From positions 2,976,001 through 3,040,000 of the forward strand of contig NZ_CP102293.1 in assembly GCF_025152575.1 (NCBI RefSeq): DNA of 64,000 bases. Reading direction: 5' to 3'. Each line of letters starts with the position of its first letter. Within the stretch, counting starts at the first letter, position 1. A program made the translations under genes and the position numbers. The DNA comes from Subdoligranulum variabile (GTDB lineage: Bacteria; Bacillota; Clostridia; Oscillospirales; Ruminococcaceae). This document shows positions 16,744 to 24,444 of this stretch, in pieces. Under the pieces are notes generated by a model. That model had not been told where the DNA came from. It saw nothing but the letters and a program-made list of their open reading frames with translations, and did no database searches.

Positions 16744-17799
16744 TCAGTTTTTGGCTGGCATATCCAATGTTGTGGTAGGAAAAGCAAAGCTGCAGCCATC
16801 CCGGGCCACCAGCTGCATGATCTCCAGATTCAGACGACTTTTCTCCCGCAAAAAGTCACCGTAGGGCAGGGTGGTCACATACAGCCGTACAAGGATGTCG
16901 ATGCTGTAATCGTTGAATTTGTCCACTGTGGCGGTTACGGTATCGGCCTGCACGGTGGGTTGGGCTTTGAGCAGCTCGGTGAGATCACGGCACACCGTAT
17001 CCAGCTGCTCGCGGGTGGCATCGTAGGTCAGCCCCAGCGTGAACTGCCAAAGCCGGCTGCTGCGCTGGTTGCAGTTCTGGATGTATTCGGAGCAGATTTT
17101 GGAATTCTCAATGGTGACCGCTACATTGTCGGTGGTGCGGATGCGGGTGGAACGGAAGGAGATGTCTTCTACCGTGCCTTCGGAGGAACCGAGAATGACA
17201 TAGTCCCCGATACCGAAGGGGTGCTCCAGCACGAGGGTGATGCCGGCAATCAGATTGGACAGAGTGGACTGGGCAGCCAGCGAGACTGCCAGGCCGGCAA
17301 CACCGGCACCGGTCAGCAGACCGGTGACCGGCACCCCCAGCCGGTCCAGGATCGCAATGCCGGTAAAGACGGCTACGAGGGCACGGAAGATGTTTTCAAA
17401 AAAGCGGCCCATCGTATTGTTGGTGGTAAGGTCCAGTTTGTTCTGGGCGCTGCGCAGCAGAAGTCGGCACATAGGGGCCGCGCGCCAGGCACCCAAGCCC
17501 AGCAGGAAAGTCAGGGCCAGATCGAACAGGAGACGCAGTACCGTCTGGTACGTGGGGGAATTGAAGGTGAAGGGGACCACCATCAGTGCCAGATACAGCA
17601 GTACCGAGCGCAGGATCAGGGAGGTGGGCTGTACATAACTGTTAAACAAAATGTACAGCCACTCGGTCAGATGACCATGCAATCCGTCCAGGACCCGGCG
17701 GATTATGCGCGTATAAAGGAGGGGGAGGACCAAGGCCCCCAAAAGAAAAAGAACAGTGGGCAGAAGGTCCAGAACAAGGCTGATCGTAAATTCTTGCAT
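16744..17799 (-). CDS. mscS: MscS-family mechanosensitive channel
   Basis: A 351-residue small-conductance mechanosensitive channel homologue that would open under membrane tension to release solutes on osmotic downshock. There are four hydrophobic segments in the N-terminal half. The pore-lining TM3 is clear as LLTGAGVAGLAVSLAAQSTLSN (residues about 160-181, Gly/Ala-rich), and the cytoplasmic beta domain begins with EHPFGIGDYVILGSSEGTVEDI. It is slightly longer than E. coli MscS (286 residues) because of one extra N-terminal membrane segment. It stands alone, convergent to the ligase operon and divergent from the FMN-riboswitch unit. Confidence 0.92.
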   Translation of the reverse strand: MQEFTISLVLDLLPTVLFLLGALVLPLLYTRIIRRVLDGLHGHLTEWLYILFNSYVQPTSLILRSVLLYLALMVVPFTFNSPTYQTVLRLLFDLALTFLLGLGAWRAAPMCRLLLRSAQNKLDLTTNNTMGRFFENIFRALVAVFTGIAILDRLGVPVTGLLTGAGVAGLAVSLAAQSTLSNLIAGITLVLEHPFGIGDYVILGSSEGTVEDISFRSTRIRTTDNVAVTIENSKICSEYIQNCNQRSSRLWQFTLGLTYDATREQLDTVCRDLTELLKAQPTVQADTVTATVDKFNDYSIDILVRLYVTTLPYGDFLREKSRLNLEIMQLVARDGCSFAFPTTTLDMPAKN

Positions 17800-17853
17800 G
17801 TTGATTCTCCATGGATGACGGGGGTTCGGACAAAAACATTATACCATACCCTC

Positions 17854-17881
17854 TTGCATTTTGTAAAACCTGTGCTATACT
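17854..17881 (+). promoter_or_regulatory. Promoter of the FMN-riboswitch transcript
   Basis: TTGCAT at 17854-17859 and an extended -10 TGcTATACT (hexamer 17876-17881) are 16 bases apart. Confidence 0.72.
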
Positions 17882-17897
17882 AAGCAGGTAGAAAGTC

Positions 17898-18030
17898 TGT
17901 TTCAGGGCGGGGTGTGATTCCCCACCGGCGGTAAGCGGCCCAAAGGGCCGTAAGCCCGCGACCGGCTGCTTGGGCAGCCGCTGATCCGGTGTGAATCCGG
18001 GGCCGACGGTATAGTCCGGATGAAAGAAAC
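17898..18030 (+). ncRNA. FMN riboswitch (RFN element)
   Basis: The conserved RFN core is readable in order: TTTCAGGGCGGGGTG, ATTCCCCACCGGCGGTAA, AAGCCCGCGA, GATCCGGTGTGAATCCGG, GGCCGACGGTATAGTCC and GGATGAAAGAA. It binds FMN and lies before a riboflavin transporter gene. The hairpin and T-run at 18056-18097 form its expression platform, so high FMN should cause early termination. Confidence 0.97.
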
Positions 18031-18055
18031 GGAAAGCTGTTTGCTATGCTTTTTC

Positions 18056-18097
18056 GCCCTGTTGCTGTACCCATACGGCAACAGGGCTTTTGTTTTT
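18056..18097 (+). terminator. Riboswitch-controlled terminator before ribU
   Basis: GCCCTGTTGC at 18056-18065 pairs with GCAACAGGGC (18078-18087) and is followed by TTTTGTTTTT. It lies between the FMN aptamer and the ribU start. Confidence 0.92.
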
Positions 18098-18181
18098 GCC
18101 GGCCGCAAGCATAACCAGCCTCCCGCAGTTTTGTCACATAGGAATCGGCTTTCGCAAACTATTTTTCGGGAGGAAAATCTT

Positions 18182-18781
18182 ATGACCAAAACCCACAACC
18201 ATGTTCGCGAACTTACCGTGACCGCCATGCTTTGTGCGATTGCCACCGTGCTGATGTTTCTGGACTTCAGCCTGCCCATGTTCATCCCCAGCTTTGTAAA
18301 GATGGACGTCTCAGAACTGCCGGCCTTGCTGGCGTCCTTCAGTCTGGGCCCCGTGTATGGTGTTGCCACCTGCCTTGTGAAGAATATTCTGTCGATGATC
18401 TTTCACGGATCGACCGGTGGCATTGGAGAAGTTTGCAACTTCCTGCTGGGTGCGTCCTTTGTTGGGACCGCCGGTGTGATCTATCGCTTCCACAAAACGC
18501 GCAAGGGCGCTGTGGCAGGCTGCCTGATCGGCGCCGTGGTGATGGCTCTGGTCAGCGTTCCGGTGAACTACTTCCTGAGCTATCCTGTCTACGCAGCGAT
18601 GTTCGGCGGTCTTGACAATATCATTGCTGCGTATCAGGAACTTCGCCCGGGGACCGACGGCCTGTTGGAATGCCTGCTGGTTTTCAATATGCCGTTCACC
18701 CTTGTCAAGGGATTGATCGATGCGGTACTTTGCTTCCTGATTTACAAGCCGCTTTCTCCGATCCTGCATGGCCGCCGCTGA
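18182..18781 (+). CDS. ribU: Riboflavin transporter S component (ECF type)
   Basis: A 199-residue integral membrane protein of the RibU group, the substrate-binding subunit that joins the shared energy-coupling EcfAA'T module to import riboflavin. It has about six hydrophobic helices. The N-terminal LTVTAMLCAIATVLMFLDF and the loop with VKMDVSELPALLASFSLGP are typical of RibU; STGGIGEVCNFLLG follows. The FMN riboswitch directly upstream supports the riboflavin assignment. The ATG at 18182 is preceded by GGGAGG and starts the family N-terminus; the long upstream extension would run through the riboswitch terminator. No ecfA/T genes are in the window. Confidence 0.93.
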   Translation: MTKTHNHVRELTVTAMLCAIATVLMFLDFSLPMFIPSFVKMDVSELPALLASFSLGPVYGVATCLVKNILSMIFHGSTGGIGEVCNFLLGASFVGTAGVIYRFHKTRKGAVAGCLIGAVVMALVSVPVNYFLSYPVYAAMFGGLDNIIAAYQELRPGTDGLLECLLVFNMPFTLVKGLIDAVLCFLIYKPLSPILHGRR

Positions 18782-18825
18782 AAGATATGCGGTGAAAAAA
18801 GAACGCAGAACCGGCCGGAATCCTC

Positions 18826-18854
18826 TTGACGCAGCACAGAGCCTGTGCTATAAT
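18826..18854 (+). promoter_or_regulatory. Promoter of the SAM-riboswitch/metK unit
   Basis: TTGACG at 18826-18831 and TATAAT at 18849-18854 (extended by TG) are 17 bases apart. Confidence 0.88.
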
Positions 18855-18876
18855 GCGTTTTACAACAGAATAGCAA

Positions 18877-18971
18877 CTTATCAAGAGTGGCAGAGGGGAC
18901 AGGCCCTGTGAAGCCCGACAACCTACACAAATGTGCAAGGTGCCAATTCCTGCGGGGAACCGAAAGATAAG
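18877..18971 (+). ncRNA. SAM-I riboswitch (S box)
   Basis: All core blocks are present: CTTATCAAGAG...GCAGAGGGAC pattern, GGCCCTGTGAAGCCCGACAA, a P3 hairpin ACACAAATGTGCAAGGTG, CCAATTCCTGCGG and the closing GAAAGATAAG. P1 pairs 18877-18882 with 18966-18971. It senses S-adenosylmethionine and sits before metK, so SAM should shut off its own synthesis. Confidence 0.97.
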
Positions 18972-18975
18972 CGTC

Positions 18976-19006
18976 AGCGCGCAGTCTTTTGGCTGCGCGC
19001 TTTTTT
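18976..19006 (+). terminator. SAM-riboswitch terminator before metK
   Basis: GCGCGCAG (18977-18984) pairs with CTGCGCGC (18993-19000), followed by TTTTTT. It starts five bases after the aptamer. Confidence 0.95.
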
Positions 19007-19056
19007 GTTCTCGCCAGTTGCGCTTCTGCTTACATTCATAAGGGAGGCTTTTTACC

Positions 19057-20202
19057 ATGTCCAAAGTTCTTTTTACCTCGGAGTCGGTGACGGAAGGACA
19101 TCCCGACAAAATCTGTGACCAGATTTCGGATGCCATTCTGGACGAGATCCTGAAGCAGGATCCCGATGCCCGTGTGGCCTGCGAAACGACCTGCTCCACC
19201 GGCCTTGTCCATATCATGGGGGAAATCACCACCAGTTGCTATGTGGACATCGCTGAAACTGCCCGTGATGTTATCCGCTCCATCGGGTACGACCGTGCCA
19301 AGTATGGATTCGACTGCGATACATGCGGTGTTATCGTCAACATTGACGGTCAGAGTCCTGACATTGCGTTGGGCACCAATGACGAGGTGGCCGGTGCAGG
19401 TGACCAGGGTATGATGTTCGGGTATGCCTGCGATGAAACGCCGGAGCTCATGCCGTTGCCTATCAGCCTGGCCCACAAGCTGGCCAAACGTCTGACCGAG
19501 GTGCGCAAGAGCGGTCTGCTGGATTATCTGCGTCCCGATGGCAAGAGCCAGGTGACCGTGGAATATGATGACGGCAAGCCGGTGCGTGTGGACGCGGTGG
19601 TCATTTCCAGCCAGCACAGCCCGGAAATCAGCCAGGAGCAGCTGCACGAAGATATCAAGCGGGAAGTCATCGAAAAGGTCATTCCGGCCGAGATGCTTGA
19701 TGAAAACACCAAGTACTATATCAATCCTACCGGACGTTTCGTGGTGGGCGGCCCCCAGGGAGATACTGGACTGACCGGCCGCAAGATCATTGTAGACACC
19801 TACGGCGGCTATGCCCGTCACGGCGGCGGTGCCTTCAGCGGCAAGGATCCCAGTAAGGTGGACCGCTCCGCTGCCTATGCAGCGCGCTGGGTGGCTAAAA
19901 ATATCGTGGCGGCGGGGCTTGCCAAAAAGTGCGAAGTGGAACTGGCCTACGCCATCGGCGTGGCGGAACCGGTATCCATCATGGTGGATACCTTCGGTAC
20001 CGGCACGGTGGAAGATGACCGGATCGAGGCTGCTGTCATGAAGGTGTTTGATTTGCGCCCTGCGGCTATCATCCGGGATCTTGATCTTCGTAAACCCATT
20101 TACCGTCGCCTGGCTGCTTACGGCCATATGGGCCGGGAAGACCTGGGCGTCAAGTGGGAAAATACGGACCGTGTGGATGCTCTGAAAGCGGCACTGAACT
20201 AA
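19057..20202 (+). CDS. metK: S-adenosylmethionine synthetase
   Basis: Makes SAM from methionine and ATP with release of phosphate and pyrophosphate. The 381-residue length is usual. Motifs: [20 protein letters not shown] at the N-terminus (methionine and metal binding), [12 protein letters not shown] in the middle, and [20 protein letters not shown] (residues about 255-274), the glycine-rich P-loop. The RBS is AGGGAGG before the ATG. Expression is under the SAM-I riboswitch just upstream and the gene ends at its own terminator, so it is a single-gene unit. Confidence 0.99.
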   Translation: MSKVLFTSESVTEGHPDKICDQISDAILDEILKQDPDARVACETTCSTGLVHIMGEITTSCYVDIAETARDVIRSIGYDRAKYGFDCDTCGVIVNIDGQSPDIALGTNDEVAGAGDQGMMFGYACDETPELMPLPISLAHKLAKRLTEVRKSGLLDYLRPDGKSQVTVEYDDGKPVRVDAVVISSQHSPEISQEQLHEDIKREVIEKVIPAEMLDENTKYYINPTGRFVVGGPQGDTGLTGRKIIVDTYGGYARHGGGAFSGKDPSKVDRSAAYAARWVAKNIVAAGLAKKCEVELAYAIGVAEPVSIMVDTFGTGTVEDDRIEAAVMKVFDLRPAAIIRDLDLRKPIYRRLAAYGHMGREDLGVKWENTDRVDALKAALN

Positions 20203-20239
20203 CCGGGTCTGCGGAAAAACGCATATTCAAATACAACAA

Positions 20240-20267
20240 AAGCGCAGGGGACTCCCTGCGCTTTTTT
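20240..20267 (+). terminator. Terminator of metK
   Basis: AAGCGCAGGG (20240-20249) pairs perfectly with CCCTGCGCTT (20254-20263), 4-base loop, T-run. Confidence 0.95.
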
Positions 20268-20270
20268 GGT

Positions 20271-20299
20271 TTGCCAAATACAGGTTGTTAGGGTATAAT
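20271..20299 (+). promoter_or_regulatory. Promoter of the recD2 operon
   Basis: TTGCCA at 20271-20276 and TATAAT at 20294-20299 are 17 bases apart, just after the metK terminator. Confidence 0.8.
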
Positions 20300-20341
20300 A
20301 TAAAAGATATTGTGGAAGTGTGCCGAAGGGAGGCGGGATGC

Positions 20342-22573
20342 ATGGAGGATACCGCACAGCCGCTGCAGAAACTGGAAGGCGTTGTGGAGCACAGAATCTA
20401 CGAAAACGCTGATACCGGCTACGCAGTCTTTGAGGTCAATGTGGGCGATCAGGATATCGTGGTGGCCGGCAATGTGGGCAGCGTAGATAACGGCATGCAG
20501 ATTACCGCTTACGGTCACCTGATCAATCATCCTCATTACGGTCAGCAGTTCCGTGCGGAGTCCTGCGAGATGCGTCTGCCGCAGGATACGACGGGACTGC
20601 TCAGTTATCTGTCCAGTGGTGTGTTGCCTTATATCGGACCCGCTACGGCCAAAAAAATCATCAAGGCTTTCGGGGAAGATGTGCTGACGGTGATTTCCGA
20701 AACGCCGCAGCGCCTTTGCGAAATCAAGGGGATCACCCCGGAAAAGGCCGCTGCCATTTCCAATGAATTCCGCCGGATGTATGGTGTCCGGGAAGTGATT
20801 GCCTGGTTTGCCCAGTTCGGACTTTCGTCGCAAAATGCCGTGACTGCGTATCGGGCGTTTGGCCCGCATACCATCGAGGCACTCAATCAAAATCCCTATC
20901 TGCTGTGCGGGGAGCCGCTGCAGCTCAAATTTTCTGATGTAGATAAAATTGCCGCCGCTTTGCACGTGGAATTGGGGAGTCGTCTCCGGGTGACGGCAGG
21001 AATTGTCTATGTGCTGCGGCATAACGCAGGCAATGGGCATACCTGCCTGCCCCGTGCCAAGCTGCTGGAGACGACGGCTAAGTTCTTGCTGGTGACTTCC
21101 CTCGACATCGAAAACGGACTGGACGAATTGCTGCAGTCCGGGGAACTGCAACCCCGAACGTTTGACGATACCGAGTATATTTTCCTGCCGGATCTGCTCT
21201 CTGCCGAAGAAGATATTGCCGCACGCCTTGGGGAATTATCCACGTTCCCTACCGAACCGCCCAAGACGTTGGAAAGCGATATCCATGCACTGGAGATCGT
21301 ACAGGGATTTCCTTACGCCCCGCTGCAGCGGGAAGCAATCCGTATGGCGCTTTCCAACCGTGTAATGGTGCTTACGGGAGGTCCCGGTACCGGCAAGACC
21401 ACGACTGTTAATGCCATTTTGAGTCTGTACGAAGGGGAGTATGACCGGGTAGCGCTCTGTGCTCCTACTGGTCGTGCAGCGAAGCGTCTGAGTGAACTGA
21501 CGCATCATACGGCTTCTACGATCCATCGGCTGCTGGAAGTGGATTACACTACCGGTGCAGTCCGCTTTATTCATAACGAGAAAAATCTTCTGAAATATGA
21601 TGTCATCATTCTCGATGAGATGAGCATGGTGGATGTCAAACTGTTCCAGTCTCTGCTGGCGGCTGCCCGGTACCATTGCCGTATTATTATGGTGGGAGAT
21701 GCCGACCAGCTGCCCAGTGTGGGGCCCGGCAATATTCTGGGGGAGATTCTTTCTGCGGGGGTGGTCCCCACGGTACGTCTGACAGAAATCTTCCGCCAGG
21801 CGCAGAAGAGTTTGATCGTGCAGAACGCCCACCGTATTGTACAGGGAGAACAACCGCAGAAGGGGACCGCCCAGGATGACTTTTTTATCATGGAAAAGAA
21901 TGGTCTCGCCTGCCAGAAGTTGATCTGCGATTTGGTCAGCGAGCGTCTGCCCCGTGCCTACGGATTTGATCCCATTCGGGATATTCAGGTCCTTTGCCCG
22001 GCCAAAAAAGGAACCACGGGAAGCGTGGAACTCAATCGATGCCTGCAAGAGGTATTGAACCCTCCTTCTCCCCGGAAGCCACAGCTGGGGGGAGAAAAAG
22101 GATCGAAGATTTTGCGCCTGGGCGACAAAGTCATGCAGATCAAAAACGATTACGACATCACCTTTGAACGCTCCGGCGCTGAGGCCGGCGTCGGAGCATA
22201 TAATGGGGATATGGGCATCATCACTGAGGTGGACGTGGAGTCACGTTCGGTCACTGTCATGATGGATGACCGGAAGTATGTGTATTCCGCCGACCAACTC
22301 GGGGAACTGGAACCGGCTTATGCTGTTACCATTCATAAGAGCCAGGGATCTGAATTCCCGGCGATCATCGTGCCGGTGGCGGACGTGCCTCCGCGGCTTC
22401 GTTATCGCAACCTTCTGTATACCGGCGTGACCCGTGCGCGGAAACTGTGTATTCTGACCGGCAGCCACTGGATCGTGGAACAGATGGTGCGCAATGTCCG
22501 ACAAAATTTGCGCTACAGCTGTCTGCGCTATCTGCTGAAGGAGGCGGCAACACCGCCGGCAGAAAGGCGATGA
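20342..22573 (+). CDS. recD2: RecD2-type 5'-3' DNA helicase
   Basis: Superfamily 1B helicase of the RecD2 type found in Gram-positives without partner RecB/RecC. The N-terminal region (OB-like strand and helix-hairpin-helix, with VLPYIGPATAKKI about residues 96-108) is followed by the motor. Walker A GGPGTGKT is at residues 346-353, Walker B is VIILDEMSMVD, and near the C-terminus are VTIHKSQGSEFP and YTGVTRARKL, the SH3-like and motif VI regions. Length is 743 residues. The ATG at 20342 is chosen for the GGGAGGCGG before it. The stop overlaps the comF-like start (ATGA), so the genes are translationally coupled. Confidence 0.94.
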   Translation: MEDTAQPLQKLEGVVEHRIYENADTGYAVFEVNVGDQDIVVAGNVGSVDNGMQITAYGHLINHPHYGQQFRAESCEMRLPQDTTGLLSYLSSGVLPYIGPATAKKIIKAFGEDVLTVISETPQRLCEIKGITPEKAAAISNEFRRMYGVREVIAWFAQFGLSSQNAVTAYRAFGPHTIEALNQNPYLLCGEPLQLKFSDVDKIAAALHVELGSRLRVTAGIVYVLRHNAGNGHTCLPRAKLLETTAKFLLVTSLDIENGLDELLQSGELQPRTFDDTEYIFLPDLLSAEEDIAARLGELSTFPTEPPKTLESDIHALEIVQGFPYAPLQREAIRMALSNRVMVLTGGPGTGKTTTVNAILSLYEGEYDRVALCAPTGRAAKRLSELTHHTASTIHRLLEVDYTTGAVRFIHNEKNLLKYDVIILDEMSMVDVKLFQSLLAAARYHCRIIMVGDADQLPSVGPGNILGEILSAGVVPTVRLTEIFRQAQKSLIVQNAHRIVQGEQPQKGTAQDDFFIMEKNGLACQKLICDLVSERLPRAYGFDPIRDIQVLCPAKKGTTGSVELNRCLQEVLNPPSPRKPQLGGEKGSKILRLGDKVMQIKNDYDITFERSGAEAGVGAYNGDMGIITEVDVESRSVTVMMDDRKYVYSADQLGELEPAYAVTIHKSQGSEFPAIIVPVADVPPRLRYRNLLYTGVTRARKLCILTGSHWIVEQMVRNVRQNLRYSCLRYLLKEAATPPAERR

Positions 22574-23343
22574 CCGCGCCGGACTGGGGCTATGTCGCAG
22601 AACGGGCGGCGGCTTGGCTGTATCCGCGCCGGTGCCCTTTCTGTGATGCGCTGCTGGGACCCGATGCTGTGCAGGGAACGTTCTGTTCTTCCTGCAAGGA
22701 GGAGGAAGAACGCCTTTCCCATCGCCCACCGCGCCTGCCGGACACAGAACACCATTTTTACGCCTTGCACAGTGCATTGGCTGCATACTATTATGCGGAT
22801 GCAGTCCGTGAGGCCATTTTGTTGTGCAAAAGGGGATACCATCCCTGGTATGCACGGGAACTGGCTGACCGCATGGCGGTACGCATCTGGGGTGCAGCAC
22901 CGGCACCGGGACCCGGCATGCGCCCGAAAAATGAGTTGCTTTTGGATATGCCGCTTTATCATTGCATTGTGCCGGTTCCGCCCCATCAGCCGATGCCCGG
23001 TGTGCCGGGTCTGCCGATGCTGCTGGCACGGCGCTTGGGTATACTATGGAAGATTCCTGTAGAAACTCCACTGTATGTCGTGCGTGGAACACAAGCACAG
23101 AAAGAGTTGGACCGTGCCGGGCGCATGCAAAATGCAAGGAAAGCGTATGCCTGCCGCACGGACGCCGATCTCGGCGGCAAGCGGGTGTTGCTGGTGGATG
23201 ACATCATTACCACAGGAGCCACGGTCTCGGCCTGTGCTCTTGCCCTGCTGAAAGCCGGGGCGGTGGACGTGACGGCAGCAGCCATCGCGGCGGATGAAGA
23301 ATTGCCGAAAGAAAAACGAACCTCTACGGAGAATGAAAAATGA
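22570..23343 (+). CDS. comF: ComF-family phosphoribosyltransferase-like protein
   Basis: A 257-residue ComF-like protein. ComF is needed for DNA uptake in naturally competent Firmicutes but is also widespread outside them. An N-terminal zinc finger is visible (Cys22, Cys25, Cys39, Cys42), and the C-terminal type I phosphoribosyltransferase domain shows the PRPP loop VLLVDDIITTGATV (residues about 211-224). The start overlaps the recD2 stop as ATGA, and its stop overlaps the mreB-like start in the same way. Whether it serves transformation here cannot be told: no com pilus or comEC genes lie in the window. Confidence 0.88.
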   Translation: MTAPDWGYVAERAAAWLYPRRCPFCDALLGPDAVQGTFCSSCKEEEERLSHRPPRLPDTEHHFYALHSALAAYYYADAVREAILLCKRGYHPWYARELADRMAVRIWGAAPAPGPGMRPKNELLLDMPLYHCIVPVPPHQPMPGVPGLPMLLARRLGILWKIPVETPLYVVRGTQAQKELDRAGRMQNARKAYACRTDADLGGKRVLLVDDIITTGATVSACALALLKAGAVDVTAAAIAADEELPKEKRTSTENEK

Positions 23344-24398
23344 AGCAACAGGATATCGGTATTGATCTGGGGACTACCTCGATCATTATCGCAACCGAAC
23401 AACAGGGTGTGGTGTTCACTCAGCCTACTATTGGCGCGGTGGACACGCGCAGCAATACGATTCTGGCGGTGGGGGATGAAGCGCTGCGTATGGTAGGGCG
23501 TGCGCCTGCTCACATCGACCTGGTCCGTCCGCTGCGCGACGGTGTCATTCAGGACCACCGGATGACCAATGAACTGATTGTGCGTTTTGTGAACGAGGTA
23601 TGCCGTTCCCGCTTTTTCAAACCGCGGATTGCGGTCTGCGTCCCGGCGGCCATCACCGGTGTGGAAGCGGATGCTGTCGTGGAATCGGTTATGGCGGCCG
23701 GCGCGCGGCAGGTCTATCTCGTGGACGAGCCGGTTGCTGCAGCATTGGGGGCCGGGCTGCAGATTCGCCAGCCCCATGGCTGTATGGTTGTGGACATCGG
23801 TGGAGGTTCCACCGACATTGCAGTCATCAGCATGGGCGGTAGGGTGAAAGCCGCCAGTATCCCGGTGGCCGGCAATGCCTTTGACCGGTGCATCGCTCAG
23901 TTCGTACAGGAAAAGTATCAGATTGCCATTGGGCCGCTGACGGCAGAAGCCCTGAAAAAGCAGGTTGCCTGCTGTACCAAGAGTGGGTTTGAAGGTGTTA
24001 TGGAGGTGCGGGGGCATTCCTGGGAAACCAATCTGCCGGCGCGTCGCCTGATTTATACCCACGATCTGTATGAGCCGGTGCAGGAACTGGCTACTCGCAT
24101 TGTGGCGGCCGCCCGCGGAGTACTGGAAAGCACTCCGCCGGAATTGGCAGCGGATGTGTCGTCTACGGGTGTCCTTCTTACCGGAGGTGGTTCACTGCTC
24201 CGCGGCCTGGCCAGTTATCTGGCCGGGGAATTGCATGTGGATGTGGCCATTGCGCCTGATCCCATAAACTGCGTGGCGCGCGGTACGGCCATCAGCCTCA
24301 GCGAAGGAAAATATCTGACGGCCGGGTTCCGGGATGCGACGCCCAAAGCGTGGAAAAAGACGCTGCAGAATATCCGTGACCCCTTTGCCGCTGAATGA
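23340..24398 (+). CDS. mreB: MreB-like actin homologue
   Basis: A 352-residue bacterial actin that would form membrane-bound filaments guiding sidewall peptidoglycan synthesis. Nucleotide-binding motifs: phosphate 1 IGIDLGTTSIII (residues about 6-17), connect 1 and phosphate 2 MVVDIGGGSTDIAVIS (about 149-164), and adenosine motif GVLLTGGGSLLRGLA (about 281-295). The start overlaps the comF stop (ATGA). It is separated from mreC/mreD, unlike the usual mre cluster, and lies between comF and pcrA. It is slightly more divergent than a main MreB (for example DIGIDLGTTSI instead of DLGIDLGTANT), so an Mbl/MreBH-like paralogue is possible. Confidence 0.88.
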   Translation: MKQQDIGIDLGTTSIIIATEQQGVVFTQPTIGAVDTRSNTILAVGDEALRMVGRAPAHIDLVRPLRDGVIQDHRMTNELIVRFVNEVCRSRFFKPRIAVCVPAAITGVEADAVVESVMAAGARQVYLVDEPVAAALGAGLQIRQPHGCMVVDIGGGSTDIAVISMGGRVKAASIPVAGNAFDRCIAQFVQEKYQIAIGPLTAEALKKQVACCTKSGFEGVMEVRGHSWETNLPARRLIYTHDLYEPVQELATRIVAAARGVLESTPPELAADVSSTGVLLTGGGSLLRGLASYLAGELHVDVAIAPDPINCVARGTAISLSEGKYLTAGFRDATPKAWKKTLQNIRDPFAAE

Positions 24399-24444
24399 TA
24401 GATGCCACACCACCGAAAGAACGTTAGAGAAGGGAAACCAAGCT